Positions 26,720-35,641 of a stretch of DNA of 64,000 nucleotides are shown in pieces. A model generated the notes under the pieces. The model saw nothing but the letters and a program-made list of their open reading frames with translations. It made no database searches and had not been told where the DNA came from. Position numbers and translations under genes: made by a program. The stretch is from Halorientalis marina. Lineage in GTDB: Archaea; Halobacteriota; Halobacteria; Halobacteriales; Haloarculaceae. Location: positions 310,001 to 374,000 of the forward strand of contig NZ_CP095487.1 of the NCBI RefSeq assembly GCF_023028345.1, read 5' to 3'. The stretch's first letter is position 1, and every line of letters begins with the position of its first letter.

Positions 26720-28144
26720 TCAGCGGTTCAGCGTGTGGATCGCCTCGCCCCGGGCGTTGGCCGCCGCTTCCATGACTGCCTCCGAGAGCGTCGGGTGGGT
26801 GTGGATCGTCGCGGTCACGTCTTCCAGGGTCGCGCCCATCTCGATTGCCAGCCCCACCTCGGCGATCAATTCGGAGGCTTCGGGCGCGACGATCTGGGCG
26901 CCGAGCACGAACTCGCTGTCGGCGTCGGCGACGATCCGGACGAACCCCGCGTCGGCGCCGAGCGTGAGCGCCCGGCCGTTGGCTCGCAACCGCATCTCCC
27001 CGACGGCCGGCTCGAAGCCCGCCTCGGCGGCTTCCGCCTCGGTCATCCCCACCGTCCCGATCTCCGGGTCTGTGAACACGGCCGCCGGCACCGCCTGGTA
27101 GTCCAGCGCCGCCGGCTCGCCCGCGATGACCTCCGCCGCGACGTGCCCCTCCGTCATCGCCTTGTGTGCGAGCATCGGCTCGCCGGCCACGTCGCCGACC
27201 GCGAAGATCGATTCGCTTTCGGTCCGCGCGCGGTCGTCCGTCGGGACGAATCCGTCTTCGTCGGTCTCGACGCCCGCGGCGTCCAGCGACAGCGCCTCCG
27301 TCACCGGCTCGCGCCCGACCGCGACGAGCACCTTCTCGGCGTCGAACTCCGAGACGGCCCCCGAATCGTCCTCGGTCCGGACGGTGAGGTCGCCCCCGCG
27401 TTCCTCCCAGCCCTGGGCCCGCTCGCCGGTGTGGAACTCGATACCCAGTTCCTCCGCCCGCTCTTTGACCACGCGGGTCACGTCGTCCTCGTAGCCCGGG
27501 AGGATTTCGTCGAGCATCTCCACGACCGTCACGTCGCTGCCGGCCTTGGCGAACACCGTCGAGAGCTCCATCCCGATGTAGCCGCCGCCGACGACGACCA
27601 GTTCGTCGGGCACCGACTCCATCGCCAGCGCGTGCTTCGAGGAGAGGATCCGCTCGCCGTCGAACTCGAAGCCCGGCACCTCGACGGGCCGGCTCCCCGT
27701 CGCGACGATGGCGTGCTCGAACTCGACGGACTCCGAACCCTGGCCCTCGCCGCCGTGGGCGACCCGGACGGTGTCCTCGCTCGCGAACTCCGCGGTCCCC
27801 TCGATGAGGTTCACGCCGTTGCCCTTACAGAGCTTCTCGACGCCGCCGGTGAGCTGGTCGACCACCTCCTCTTTCCAGCTCATCATCCCCTGCATGTCGA
27901 TGGCGGGGTCGGCGTGGACGCCCATGTGCTCGCCCTCGCGGGCGCGCTGGGCGCGGTCCGTCGCCGAGATGAGCGCCTTCGAGGGGATACAGCCGTAGTT
28001 GAGGCAGGTCCCGCCGTAGGCGTCCCGCTCGACGAGCGTGACGTCCACGTCCAGTTGCGCGGCGCGGATGGCGGCGACGTAGCCACCCGGGCCGGCCCCG
28101 ATCACCAGTACCTCCGTGCCTGTCGTGACGTCGCCGACGACCAT
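26720..28144 (-). CDS. lpdA: Dihydrolipoyl dehydrogenase (E3)
   Basis: This FAD enzyme reoxidises the dihydrolipoyl group of E2 with NAD+. At 474 residues it is full length. It has the FAD dinucleotide fold GAGPGGYVAA, the redox disulfide GGTCLNYGCIPSK (C47 and C52), the NAD fold VVVGGGYIGMEL near 180-191, the second FAD motif IFAVGDVAGEP near 315 and the C-terminal HTHPTLSEA with the catalytic His/Glu pair. Its natural partners (E1alpha, E1beta, E2) are at 42.7-46.5 kb, so E3 is encoded apart. The ATG at 28144 was preferred to an upstream extension lacking similarity. Confidence 0.95.
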   Translation of the reverse strand: MVVGDVTTGTEVLVIGAGPGGYVAAIRAAQLDVDVTLVERDAYGGTCLNYGCIPSKALISATDRAQRAREGEHMGVHADPAIDMQGMMSWKEEVVDQLTGGVEKLCKGNGVNLIEGTAEFASEDTVRVAHGGEGQGSESVEFEHAIVATGSRPVEVPGFEFDGERILSSKHALAMESVPDELVVVGGGYIGMELSTVFAKAGSDVTVVEMLDEILPGYEDDVTRVVKERAEELGIEFHTGERAQGWEERGGDLTVRTEDDSGAVSEFDAEKVLVAVGREPVTEALSLDAAGVETDEDGFVPTDDRARTESESIFAVGDVAGEPMLAHKAMTEGHVAAEVIAGEPAALDYQAVPAAVFTDPEIGTVGMTEAEAAEAGFEPAVGEMRLRANGRALTLGADAGFVRIVADADSEFVLGAQIVAPEASELIAEVGLAIEMGATLEDVTATIHTHPTLSEAVMEAAANARGEAIHTLNR

Positions 28145-28279
28145 GCAGGCCCAATCGCGCCCGCCCCTGTTGAGTCTCCCGGTCGTACGACCCCACCCCA
28201 CCACGCCGTGGGCCCACCGCGTCCCCCGTGCTGACACGCCTCAGTTGCCAGTTATATAGCCGCTCGTCGTAGCTCTCCC

Positions 28280-28588
28280 ATGACCGAGACAGAGACCTTC
28301 ACAGACCCCGAGGACACCTCCGAGGCGTGGATCGACGTCCGAATGACCGACCCCGACGCCGGCGAGTGGGACGTGGACGCCGTCATCGTCGACGGCCAGG
28401 TCCAGTACGTCGACCTCCGAATCCGGCCGGAACTGCTCGCCTCATTCGTCGACTGCCTCGTCGCGGACGTCTCCGACGCCCGTGCCGAGGAGGTCTTCGA
28501 GCGCCTCGCGGCGAAACACGAACTCGACATCACGGACGAGAGCACCGACACGACCGCCGACGACGCCGACCGGCCACACGACGAGTGA
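28280..28588 (+). CDS. Small acidic haloarchaeal protein of unknown function
   Basis: A 102-residue, highly acidic soluble protein with an alpha/beta middle (AWIDVRMTDPDAGEWDVDAV, LRIRPELLASFVDCLVADV) and a disordered Asp/Thr-rich tail. No domain is recognised. A TATA-like GTTATATAG (28251-28259) sits 21-29 nt before the ATG and supports expression as a leaderless mRNA. The 141 nt that follow are Pro/Thr-codon-like C-rich repeats (CACCGC, TTACCGC) without a gene. Confidence 0.6.
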   Translation: MTETETFTDPEDTSEAWIDVRMTDPDAGEWDVDAVIVDGQVQYVDLRIRPELLASFVDCLVADVSDARAEEVFERLAAKHELDITDESTDTTADDADRPHDE

Positions 28589-28729
28589 CGCCGGCCGGCC
28601 GACGAGGGCGGCGACGGAACGACCATCCCGGCGGGCGCGGCCGACTCGCTCGCTCCCTGGCGCCACCGCCGCCCCTATCGCACCGCGACCGCACCGCCAC
28701 CGCCACGCGCCGCCACCGTTACCGCGCCG

Positions 28730-30466
28730 TTACCGCAGCGCTTCCAGGTCGAACTCGAAGGCCGCGACCGGCAGTTCGAGGTCGTGTTCGACGATGACCT
28801 CGGGGTGGACCTCGCCGATGACGCCGACCGTCTCGCCGTCGACGACGACCTCCGCCGTGCGGCCGGAGATGAACGTCGGATGCTCCGCCGGCGGCGTCTC
28901 CAGGTCCTTCCCGAAGGCGTCGACGAGCGCCTGCAGGCGGGACTTGGCGTCCTCGTAGGAAGCCCCGGCGTGACACAGCGCCGCCGCGACCGTTCGGCGC
29001 TCGGCGACGTTCGTGTTCTCGCTCTCGTCCACGTGTGCCGAGAACCCGATTTCCGCGAGGTCCTGCGGATACGCGCGGTGGGTGTTGTTCTCCAGCACCA
29101 TCATGACCGACGGCAACGCCCACGTCCGGACGATGGTGAAGTCCTCGCTGTAGGGCTGTTCGATGGTCGGGGCCGCGCCGCCGCCGAAGGCGTCCGTCCC
29201 GGGTTCCACTCCGAGTCGCTCGTAGTTCTGTTCCTCGTCGATCAGGTGGAAGTTCAGCAGGTCCTCGAACCCGGTGCCCACGAGGGTATCGCGGGCCGCA
29301 GCTTCGAGTCGGGACCGCTCGTGGCGGCCGCCGACCGTCGACACGTCCGGGTAGCGCGGTTCGAGTTCGTTGAAGCCGTAGGCCCGGCCCACGTCGTCGA
29401 TGAGGTCGACCGGGTGGAGCACGTCCACGCGGTAGGGCGGCACCTCGACGGCGTACTCTGTGCCGTCGTCGCCGTCGTCCGCCTCGGCGTCGAGGCCGGA
29501 CCGCTCGAAGTAGTCGACCACGTCCCGCTCGTCGAGGTCGACGCCGAGCATCGTCTCGATGGCGTCGTGGGCGACGCGCTTTCGCTTCGTCGCGAGGTCG
29601 GGGCGGACCAGTTTCCGTCCCGCCGAGGGGCCGCTCCCGTCGTCGTACTCCACGCGGACCTCCTCGACCTGCCCGCCGCGGGCGTCCAGGGCGTAGCAGA
29701 CGATGGTCAGCATCTTGTCGATGGTCCACTGGTCGGTGCCGGTCATCTCGACGAAGAGGTCACGGGAGTCCGTCGAGACCTCCGTCCGCCGGCCGTTGAT
29801 GACCGGCGGGAACGAGAACAGCCCGATCTCGTCGTAGATGGCCGGGTAGCGGTCCTGCCCCGCGACGAGGTCGGCGTACTTGTCGCCGATGGGGTGGTCC
29901 GTGAGCACGTCCGCGGGCGTCATCTCCGCGTCCGAATCGAGGGGGACGAAGGTGTCACCCTCCGGCTCGACACCGGTGTAGGTGATCGACTTCGTCGTCT
30001 CCTCGTCGTTCGGGACCTCCCCCTTCAGCATCGTCAGGTCGTGAACGCCGATGGCGCCCTTCGCGCGCTGGCGCCCCATCGTGGCGTGGAGTTTCTCCTG
30101 CAACTGGATGAGCGACTCCAGTGCCGGCTCGTCGAGATCAAGCCCGCGGATCACGGCGCCGGTGACGTAGGGTCGCTCCTCGGGCACGTCCGAATCGACG
30201 TGGATCGTCCACTCGGGGTCGTTCACGTTCGGGACGTACACGCCGCGGTCGTCGCCGTACTGGTAGCGCAGCGAGCGGGCGACGCCCTCGACCGAGAGGC
30301 GGTCCAGGCGGTCCGGCGCGAACTCCAGTTCGAACTCGCCGTCCTCGGTTTCGCCCTCGTACTCCAGGCCGAGCGCGAACAGGTCCTCGCGCAACTGCTC
30401 GTCGTCCTTGTCGGCGTGGCCGGTCAGTTGACGCAGCGCGTCCGGGTCGACTTCGACGGTGGGCAT
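28730..30466 (-). CDS. pheT: Phenylalanine--tRNA ligase subunit beta
   Basis: A 578-residue beta subunit of the (alpha-beta)2 synthetase, of the archaeal type without the N-terminal EMAP/tRNA-binding domain of bacterial PheT. It shows the B3/B4 editing region (DGTDLTMLKG-like part near 140 and FPPVINGRRTEV near 215) and the B5 domain near 280-370 (PPYRVDVLHPVDLIDDVGRAYG). A catalytic-like core follows to the end. Its ATG overlaps the pheS stop by one base (TGATG), so the two are translationally coupled in equal amounts. Confidence 0.96.
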   Translation of the reverse strand: MPTVEVDPDALRQLTGHADKDDEQLREDLFALGLEYEGETEDGEFELEFAPDRLDRLSVEGVARSLRYQYGDDRGVYVPNVNDPEWTIHVDSDVPEERPYVTGAVIRGLDLDEPALESLIQLQEKLHATMGRQRAKGAIGVHDLTMLKGEVPNDEETTKSITYTGVEPEGDTFVPLDSDAEMTPADVLTDHPIGDKYADLVAGQDRYPAIYDEIGLFSFPPVINGRRTEVSTDSRDLFVEMTGTDQWTIDKMLTIVCYALDARGGQVEEVRVEYDDGSGPSAGRKLVRPDLATKRKRVAHDAIETMLGVDLDERDVVDYFERSGLDAEADDGDDGTEYAVEVPPYRVDVLHPVDLIDDVGRAYGFNELEPRYPDVSTVGGRHERSRLEAAARDTLVGTGFEDLLNFHLIDEEQNYERLGVEPGTDAFGGGAAPTIEQPYSEDFTIVRTWALPSVMMVLENNTHRAYPQDLAEIGFSAHVDESENTNVAERRTVAAALCHAGASYEDAKSRLQALVDAFGKDLETPPAEHPTFISGRTAEVVVDGETVGVIGEVHPEVIVEHDLELPVAAFEFDLEALR

Positions 30467-31977
30467 CAGTAGGTCACCTCCTCGCTCCGCAGGTACTCCA
30501 GGTCCACGAGCGTCCCGTGGACGTCGCGGATGTCCTCGGCGCCGGTCGCGAGCATGAACAGGCGTTCAAGCGCCAGTCCCCAGGCCATCACGTCACAGTC
30601 CACGCCGAGCGGTTCGAGCATCTCCGGGCGGAAGATGCCGGAGTTGCCGATCTCGATCATCTCCCCCGTCTCCGGGTGGCGGCCGAACAGTTCGAAGCTC
30701 GGCTCCGTGTACGGGTTGTAGTGGGGTTTGAACTCGATATCCGTGATGCCGAACTGCTCGTAGAACTCCGTGAACGTCCCCATGAGGTCACGCACGGAGA
30801 GGTCCTCGGCCATCACCCACCCCTCGATCTGGAAGAACTCAAGCAGGTGGGTGGCGTCGAGCGTGTCGTTCCGATACGCCTTCTCGATGGAGAAAAAGCG
30901 CTGTGGCGGCTCCAGTTCCCCCATTGCCTCCCCCGAGAGGTGCCTGGCGGAGAGGGAGGTCGTGTGGCCCCGCAGGGCCAGTGCCTTCGCGAAGTCGAGG
31001 TCCCACGGCGAGTGGTAGCCCTCGCCGTCCGGGCCGACGCCCTCGCGGTGGGCCGACTCGACGGCCGCCACGAGGTCCTCGGGGAGGTCGTCGATGGCCC
31101 CCGGCTCCTCCAGGGCGAAGCGGTCCCAGTGGTTCCGGGCCGGGTGGTCCTGGGGCATGAACAGGCAGTCGTTGATCCAGAAGTCGGCGTCGACGTGAGG
31201 CCCCTGCATCTCCTGGAAGCCCATGCCGACGAGCGTGTCTTTCACCTGCTCGGCCATCCGCCGGAGCGGGTGCTGGCGGCCGGGCGTCAGCTCCTCGGCG
31301 TCGGCTTCGACGTTGTACTCCGAGAACTCCACGTCGCGCCACTCCCCGCTGGTGAGGAGTTCGGAGGTGAGCTGGCCGACGGTCTCGGCCGTCTCGATGC
31401 CTTCCATCAGCGCGGTGACGCCGTCCTCGGTGAGCGTCACCGAGCGCACCGTCGTCTCCGAGCGTTCGACGAGGCCCCTGTTCTCCAGGTCCTCGATGAT
31501 GACGTCGCTCTGGTAGGCGGCCGAGCCCGCCGCCAGCGCGTCCAGCGCGGCGGCCTCGTCGTCGCTGTCGGCGTCCTTCTCGGGGTCCGCGGTCACCTCC
31601 CCGCTGTCGATTTCGCCGTAGGCCTTCCGGGCGAAGTTCGACAGCGCGATGTCGACGGCGGGGCCGTCGAGGCCGGCCTCGCCGATGACCCGGCCGAGTT
31701 CGACGGCTTCCTCGTCGGCACCGAGGGACACGGCGGCCCGATAGAGCCGCAACTCGGGCAGGTCGGTCTCGACGTACTCCTCGGCCTCCTCGGTCAGCGA
31801 GACCTCGCTGCTCGTGCGTTCGGTGACGGCGAGCAGGCCCTCCTCTTCGAGTTCGAACGCCGCGCGCGTGGCGGCGGTGGGGTCGAGGTCGGCCTCCCCT
31901 GCGATGCGGTCGATGGTCCGTTCCTCGTTGGCACTCGCGGCTTCGAGCACCGCGACCTGTGCGTCGGGCAGTTTCAT
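30466..31977 (-). CDS. pheS: Phenylalanine--tRNA ligase subunit alpha
   Basis: A 503-residue catalytic alpha subunit of PheRS (class II). The N-terminal third is a set of winged-helix-like DNA/tRNA-binding domains (EERTIDRIAGEADLDPTAAT near residue 17). The class II core begins near 240 (HPLRRMAEQVKDTLVGMGFQEM), with motif 2 in FSIEKAYRNDTLDATHLLEF near 365-385, a Phe-pocket segment NPYTEPSFELF near 430 and motif 3 GLALERLFML near 475. It is the promoter-proximal gene of the pheST operon. Confidence 0.96.
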   Translation of the reverse strand: MKLPDAQVAVLEAASANEERTIDRIAGEADLDPTAATRAAFELEEEGLLAVTERTSSEVSLTEEAEEYVETDLPELRLYRAAVSLGADEEAVELGRVIGEAGLDGPAVDIALSNFARKAYGEIDSGEVTADPEKDADSDDEAAALDALAAGSAAYQSDVIIEDLENRGLVERSETTVRSVTLTEDGVTALMEGIETAETVGQLTSELLTSGEWRDVEFSEYNVEADAEELTPGRQHPLRRMAEQVKDTLVGMGFQEMQGPHVDADFWINDCLFMPQDHPARNHWDRFALEEPGAIDDLPEDLVAAVESAHREGVGPDGEGYHSPWDLDFAKALALRGHTTSLSARHLSGEAMGELEPPQRFFSIEKAYRNDTLDATHLLEFFQIEGWVMAEDLSVRDLMGTFTEFYEQFGITDIEFKPHYNPYTEPSFELFGRHPETGEMIEIGNSGIFRPEMLEPLGVDCDVMAWGLALERLFMLATGAEDIRDVHGTLVDLEYLRSEEVTY

Positions 31978-32110
31978 GGCGTGGTCGTTGGTAGATAGCG
32001 TGTGGGTCGGTCAGTTAACCGTTCTCACTCGTGCGCGTGACCGGTTTCGTCCCCGCGGGCGTCCCCGCCCGCCGGGAGTCCGCCGCTCGACTCACGCGCC
32101 GAAAACGAAG

Positions 32111-32165
32111 CCGAACCCCGCGGACTGCGGTCGCTGACGGACGACACACCGACGGTGGGGTTCGG
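32111..32165. other. 9-bp inverted repeat in the pheS upstream gap
   Basis: CCGAACCCC (32111-32119) and GGGGTTCGG (32157-32165) can pair with a 37-nt loop that itself holds short GC-rich complementary runs. It sits in the 286-nt gap between the divergent pheS and a small acidic gene. It could be a structured leader of pheS on the minus strand, or a remnant. I see no protein gene in the gap. Confidence 0.3.
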
Positions 32166-32263
32166 ATGCCATGTGTGAGCGCTTGTGATGGCCCGACAAA
32201 AACGTTGCGCGTTCCGCTCGCTATCCACAAAATATACGACCGTTCGTTCACCCCGTGTGACAC

Positions 32264-32698
32264 ATGCCCGACCGAGACGACCGCGACCGCCGGAAACGCG
32301 ACGTCGCCGCCGATTTCGTCCCCGGCGAACTCCCGTTCGACGCCGCCGACGCGACCCTCTCGAGCCTCGCCGACGAACTCCGGCCCGGCATCGAGGGCGC
32401 GATACCCGACCCCGACGATATCGAGACCGTCCTCGACGACGCGACGCTGCCCGAAGTGGGCGACATCGACGCCTCCGCAGTCGTCCGGCCCGGCGAGGCC
32501 ATCAGCGACGAGCACGCGGACGCCATCGTCGAGGCCGGTGGCGAGGCCGTGGACGTCGCCATCGAGGGCAGTGGCGAGGCCGCGACCGTCCTCGTCGACA
32601 CGGGCGGCGACGTCGTCGAAGTCGCCGTCGAGAACGGCGGCGAAGCGGCCGCCGAAGCCACCGCGGAACTCGTCGTCGCCGCGCTGGACGGGGTCTGA
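32264..32698 (+). CDS. Acidic haloarchaeal protein with repeats, unknown function
   Basis: A 144-residue protein with a basic head (MPDRDDRDRRKRDVAADF) and a very acidic body. The C-terminal half repeats a short beta-type unit (EAVDVAIEGSGEAATVLVDTGG, DVVEVAVENGGEAAAEATAE). No signal peptide or membrane span is seen and I do not recognise a family. A TATA-like AAAATATAC (32229-32237) lies 27-35 nt before the ATG, supporting a real leaderless gene. The OCD-family gene follows 51 nt later in the same direction. Confidence 0.55.
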   Translation: MPDRDDRDRRKRDVAADFVPGELPFDAADATLSSLADELRPGIEGAIPDPDDIETVLDDATLPEVGDIDASAVVRPGEAISDEHADAIVEAGGEAVDVAIEGSGEAATVLVDTGGDVVEVAVENGGEAAAEATAELVVAALDGV

Positions 32699-32749
32699 CG
32701 GCACGCACACCCCGGAACACTGAGGCGGCCGGCGCGTGAAGCCGTCGCC

Positions 32750-33733
32750 ATGAACTCCGTCCGCGTCCTCGGGGCCGACGACGTGGCATCGCTTCTCGCA
32801 CTCGACGAGCTGCTGCCCGTCGTCGAATCGGCGTTCGTCAGTCAGGGCCGCGGCGCCGTCGAGCGGCCCGAGCGCCCGCACTTCCCCGTCGGGGTCGACC
32901 CGGACGGCGACGACCCGCCGGCCGGAACCGCGCTGACGATGCCCGCGTCCGTCCACGGCGCAGACACGTTCGCGACGAAACTCGCCACCGTCCACGAGGG
33001 CAACGCCGACCGCGGTCTCCCGACGGTCAACGCCCAGGTCGTCCTCACCGACGCCGGGACGGGCCGGCCGCTCGCGTTCGCCCACGCCAACCACATCACG
33101 AACGCTCGCACCGGCTGTATCGGCGGCCTCGCCGCCCGCGAACTCGCCGTTTCCCCCGTCCGCCTCGGCCTCCTCGGGGCCGGGACCCAGGCCCGCTGGC
33201 AGGCCCGCGCCATCGACGCCGCGACCGACCTCGAATCCGTCCGCGTCTACTCGCCGAGTGACTCCCGGGAAGCCTGTGCCGCCGACCTCCGCGACGAACT
33301 CGACGTCGACGCCGCTGCTGTCGACTCCCCGCGGGCCGCCGTCGCGGACGCGACCGTCGTGGTCACCGCCACGACGGCGACCGAACCGGTCTTGCCCGGC
33401 GACGCCCTCCAGCCCGGAACGCTCGTCGTCGCCGTCGGCGCCTACACGTCCGACACCCGGGAACTCGACGCGACCACGTTCGACCGCGCCGCTCGCGTCT
33501 TCGCCGACGTGCCCGAGGAAGTCGCGGCCATCGGCGACCTCCGGGCGACCGATCTGACTGCCGACCAGCTCCTTCCCGTCTCGTCCGTGTTCGAGGGGAC
33601 GGCCGGCCGCGAGGCCGACGAGGAGATCGTCGTCGTCGAGAGCGTCGGCTCCGCGGTGCTCGACGCCGCGACCGCCGAATACGTCTACGAGCGTGCGGAA
33701 GCGAACGACGCCGGGACGGTCGTCCCGTTCTGA
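32750..33733 (+). CDS. Ornithine cyclodeaminase family protein, second copy
   Basis: A 327-residue OCD/mu-crystallin family enzyme. It has the substrate segment TLPMP-like ALTMPASVHGADTFATKLATVH (about residues 60-83; read here in two blocks), LAFAHANHITNARTGCIGG near 105-123, the Rossmann motif LGLLGAGTQARWQARA near 137-152 and VVTATTATEPVL near 204. The changed substrate-side residues relative to the 18535 paralogue suggest another amino acid, for example ornithine, proline or an imine. The substrate cannot be told from sequence. Confidence 0.83.
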   Translation: MNSVRVLGADDVASLLALDELLPVVESAFVSQGRGAVERPERPHFPVGVDPDGDDPPAGTALTMPASVHGADTFATKLATVHEGNADRGLPTVNAQVVLTDAGTGRPLAFAHANHITNARTGCIGGLAARELAVSPVRLGLLGAGTQARWQARAIDAATDLESVRVYSPSDSREACAADLRDELDVDAAAVDSPRAAVADATVVVTATTATEPVLPGDALQPGTLVVAVGAYTSDTRELDATTFDRAARVFADVPEEVAAIGDLRATDLTADQLLPVSSVFEGTAGREADEEIVVVESVGSAVLDAATAEYVYERAEANDAGTVVPF

Positions 33734-33744
33734 GATACCGACAT

Positions 33745-33765
33745 CGGAACGGTAGTCCCGTTCCG
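33745..33765. terminator. 8-bp hairpin between convergent genes
   Basis: CGGAACGG (33745-33752) pairs with CCGTTCCG (33758-33765) over a 5-nt loop, between the OCD-family stop and the trpS stop. The last codons of the OCD-family gene hold a near-copy (ACGGTCGTCCCGTT), so the hairpin may come from a short duplication. There is no T-tract; a bidirectional terminator role is possible. Confidence 0.45.
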
Positions 33766-33796
33766 AGCGCCGTCGGGACTGGCGCGGACGGCGGCG

Positions 33797-35440
33797 TCAG
33801 TCCCCGCCGATCCGCTTGCGGTCCGAATCGAAGTCGATGTCGAGTTCGTCGAGCCGCTCCTCCCACTCGGCGCGTTTCTCCTGGTGGTCCGCCAGGAACT
33901 CCTCCATGAGTTCGGCGGCCTGCTCCTTGCAGCCGCCACAGAGCCGCTCGCCGCCGACGCACTCGTCGTAGACCTCCTTGGCGAACTCGTCGTCGTCGCC
34001 CGAGAGCAGGTAGGCGTAGAGCTCGTAGACCGGACACTCGTCGGCCTTCCCGCCCTTCTCGCGCTGTTCCTCGGCAGTCTCGCGGCCACCAGTCGTCGCC
34101 GCCTTCACCTTGTCGTAGCCGTCCTCGGGGTCGTCGAGCAGGCTGATGTGGGAGGCGGGCACCGACGAGGACATCTTCCCGCCGGTGAGGCCCGTCATGA
34201 ACCGGTGGTAGATGGAGGAGGGGGGCAGGAAGCCGTAGCCGCCGTTCTCGACCTCGACCTCGCGGGCGAGCTCCTCGGCCGCCCCGCGGTCCATCTCGAA
34301 GGCGTCGACGTGGTTCTCGTAGACGCGCTTCTCGCCGTCGACGGCCTCGATGAGCGCGTCGAAGGCCGCCTCGGTCGCGTTGCGGTCGAGGAAGCGCACG
34401 CGGGGCCGGAGCGGTTCCTTGCCGGCGGCGTCGAGTTTCTCACAGACGGACTCGCGGGCGTCGGACAGCGCGTCCCGACTCGCGGCTTCGCCGCTCGTCC
34501 CGTCCGAGGCGCCAAGCGCCTCGCGCTCCGCCCGGAGCCAGTCGGCGGCGTCCGCACAGCGGACCCGTTCGTCGTCGGCCGCCTCCGCGTCGAGCGCGTC
34601 GTAGGCCTGCCGGAGGAGCGTCCGCTCGACGGCGCCGTCCACCTCGAAACTGGCGAACGCCTCGGTGACGCCGAAGTAGCGCATCCGCGCCGCGAGGTCG
34701 CGGGCCAGGCGCATGTGCGGGTCCTGGTCCGGGCCGACCGGGATGACCGTCGGCTTCGGCCCGTCCAGCTGGGGATACAGGATGTCGGCCATCTGGGTGA
34801 CGACGCTCTGCATGTGGCTGACGTCCGTCTCGCCGTCGAAGTCGTAGATGGCCTGTAGCTCCGAGAAGTTCGCCTTCGTCCCGAGTTCGAAGCCCAGGTC
34901 CTGCACCTCGCGGTTGTCCGACTGCCGGTAGAGGGCACCCGCCTCGGGGTCGAACCCGAGCGCGAGCAGGCTCAGGACGTAACTCTTCGCGTGCTCGTCG
35001 ATCTCCGCCCAGGAGAGTTCCCGGGCGGCGTGGGCCTCCAGGTCCGCGATGAGGCCGTAGGCCTCCCCGCCCTGCTGTTGATGCCAGATGATCTCGTCGA
35101 AGACCATCTTGTGGCCGATGTGGGGGTCGCCGGTGGGCATGAACCCGGAGAGGACGGCGAAGTCCTCGCCCTCGCGCATCGCCTCGGCGACGGGGCGGTA
35201 GTCGCGGTGGCCGAAGATGACCCCGCGGCGCATCAGGTAGTGTGGGTCCGGGACGTCCGGCAGGACGGCGTCGAACTCCTCGATGCCGAACTGCTCGAAC
35301 AGTTTGCGGTAGTCGTCGACCGTCGCGGACCCCCACGGGTCCAGCGCCACGTCGTCGACGGCGCCGCCGTCCGGTCGCAGGTCGTCTCTGTCTTCCGAAG
35401 TCGGTTCCGCTTCGGCGTCCGTGTCTGGGTCGCGTGTCAT
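33797..35440 (-). CDS. trpS: Tryptophanyl-tRNA synthetase
   Basis: A 547-residue class I synthetase charging tRNA-Trp. It shows the HIGH-type motif FMPTGDPHIGHK near residue 102 and the KMSKS-type loop GGKMSSSVPASH near 420. The length and archaeal/eukaryal-type layout fit haloarchaeal TrpS, with an acidic insert near 305-330 (EALGASDGTSGEAASRD). A CGGCKEQ cysteine pair lies near 513. The ATG at 35440 was chosen after excluding a 19-residue extension. The nearest TATA-like box is about 155 nt upstream, so a long leader is likely. It lies directly downstream of endA, whose product in haloarchaea removes the intron of tRNA-Trp. Confidence 0.95.
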   Translation of the reverse strand: MTRDPDTDAEAEPTSEDRDDLRPDGGAVDDVALDPWGSATVDDYRKLFEQFGIEEFDAVLPDVPDPHYLMRRGVIFGHRDYRPVAEAMREGEDFAVLSGFMPTGDPHIGHKMVFDEIIWHQQQGGEAYGLIADLEAHAARELSWAEIDEHAKSYVLSLLALGFDPEAGALYRQSDNREVQDLGFELGTKANFSELQAIYDFDGETDVSHMQSVVTQMADILYPQLDGPKPTVIPVGPDQDPHMRLARDLAARMRYFGVTEAFASFEVDGAVERTLLRQAYDALDAEAADDERVRCADAADWLRAEREALGASDGTSGEAASRDALSDARESVCEKLDAAGKEPLRPRVRFLDRNATEAAFDALIEAVDGEKRVYENHVDAFEMDRGAAEELAREVEVENGGYGFLPPSSIYHRFMTGLTGGKMSSSVPASHISLLDDPEDGYDKVKAATTGGRETAEEQREKGGKADECPVYELYAYLLSGDDDEFAKEVYDECVGGERLCGGCKEQAAELMEEFLADHQEKRAEWEERLDELDIDFDSDRKRIGGD

Positions 35441-35477
35441 CTGTGTCGTGTCTCGATGGTTCGGGAGCGATGCGTGG

Positions 35478-35600
35478 CGAAAAAGCGGAGGGAGCAACGC
35501 CGCCGCGGCCGCGGGCTTACCCGCCCGCGAGCGCGACCGCGAGACTGTCCGCGTCCCGTTGCGAGCGCCAGCGCCACCGTCGGGGAGCGGACATTATACC
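35478..35600 (-). promoter_or_regulatory. Long structured trpS leader (possible attenuator)
   Basis: On the minus strand a TATA-like GGTATAATGT (35591-35600) would start a transcript near 35568, about 128 nt before the trpS ATG. The leader holds the hairpin GCGGGC/GCCCGC (35511-35528), a palindrome CCGCGGCCGCGG (35503-35514) and, ~20 nt later, a T5 tract (35481-35485). Hairpin plus T-tract in a synthetase leader is attenuator-like. No TATA box sits at the leaderless distance from the ATG. Confidence 0.35.
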
Positions 35601-35641
35601 CTCACTACTCGCCAGCGGCGGCTTAACGGTTTCCCATCGGC

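Noticed and set aside
32111..32165. tRNA fragment or pseudo-tRNA in the pheS upstream gap
   Set aside because: The GGGGTTCGG resembles part of a T-arm, but no acceptor or anticodon arms can be built around it.
33745..33765. Strong terminator with T-tract after the OCD-family gene
   Set aside because: The hairpin is real but no T-tract follows, so only a weak terminator call is kept.
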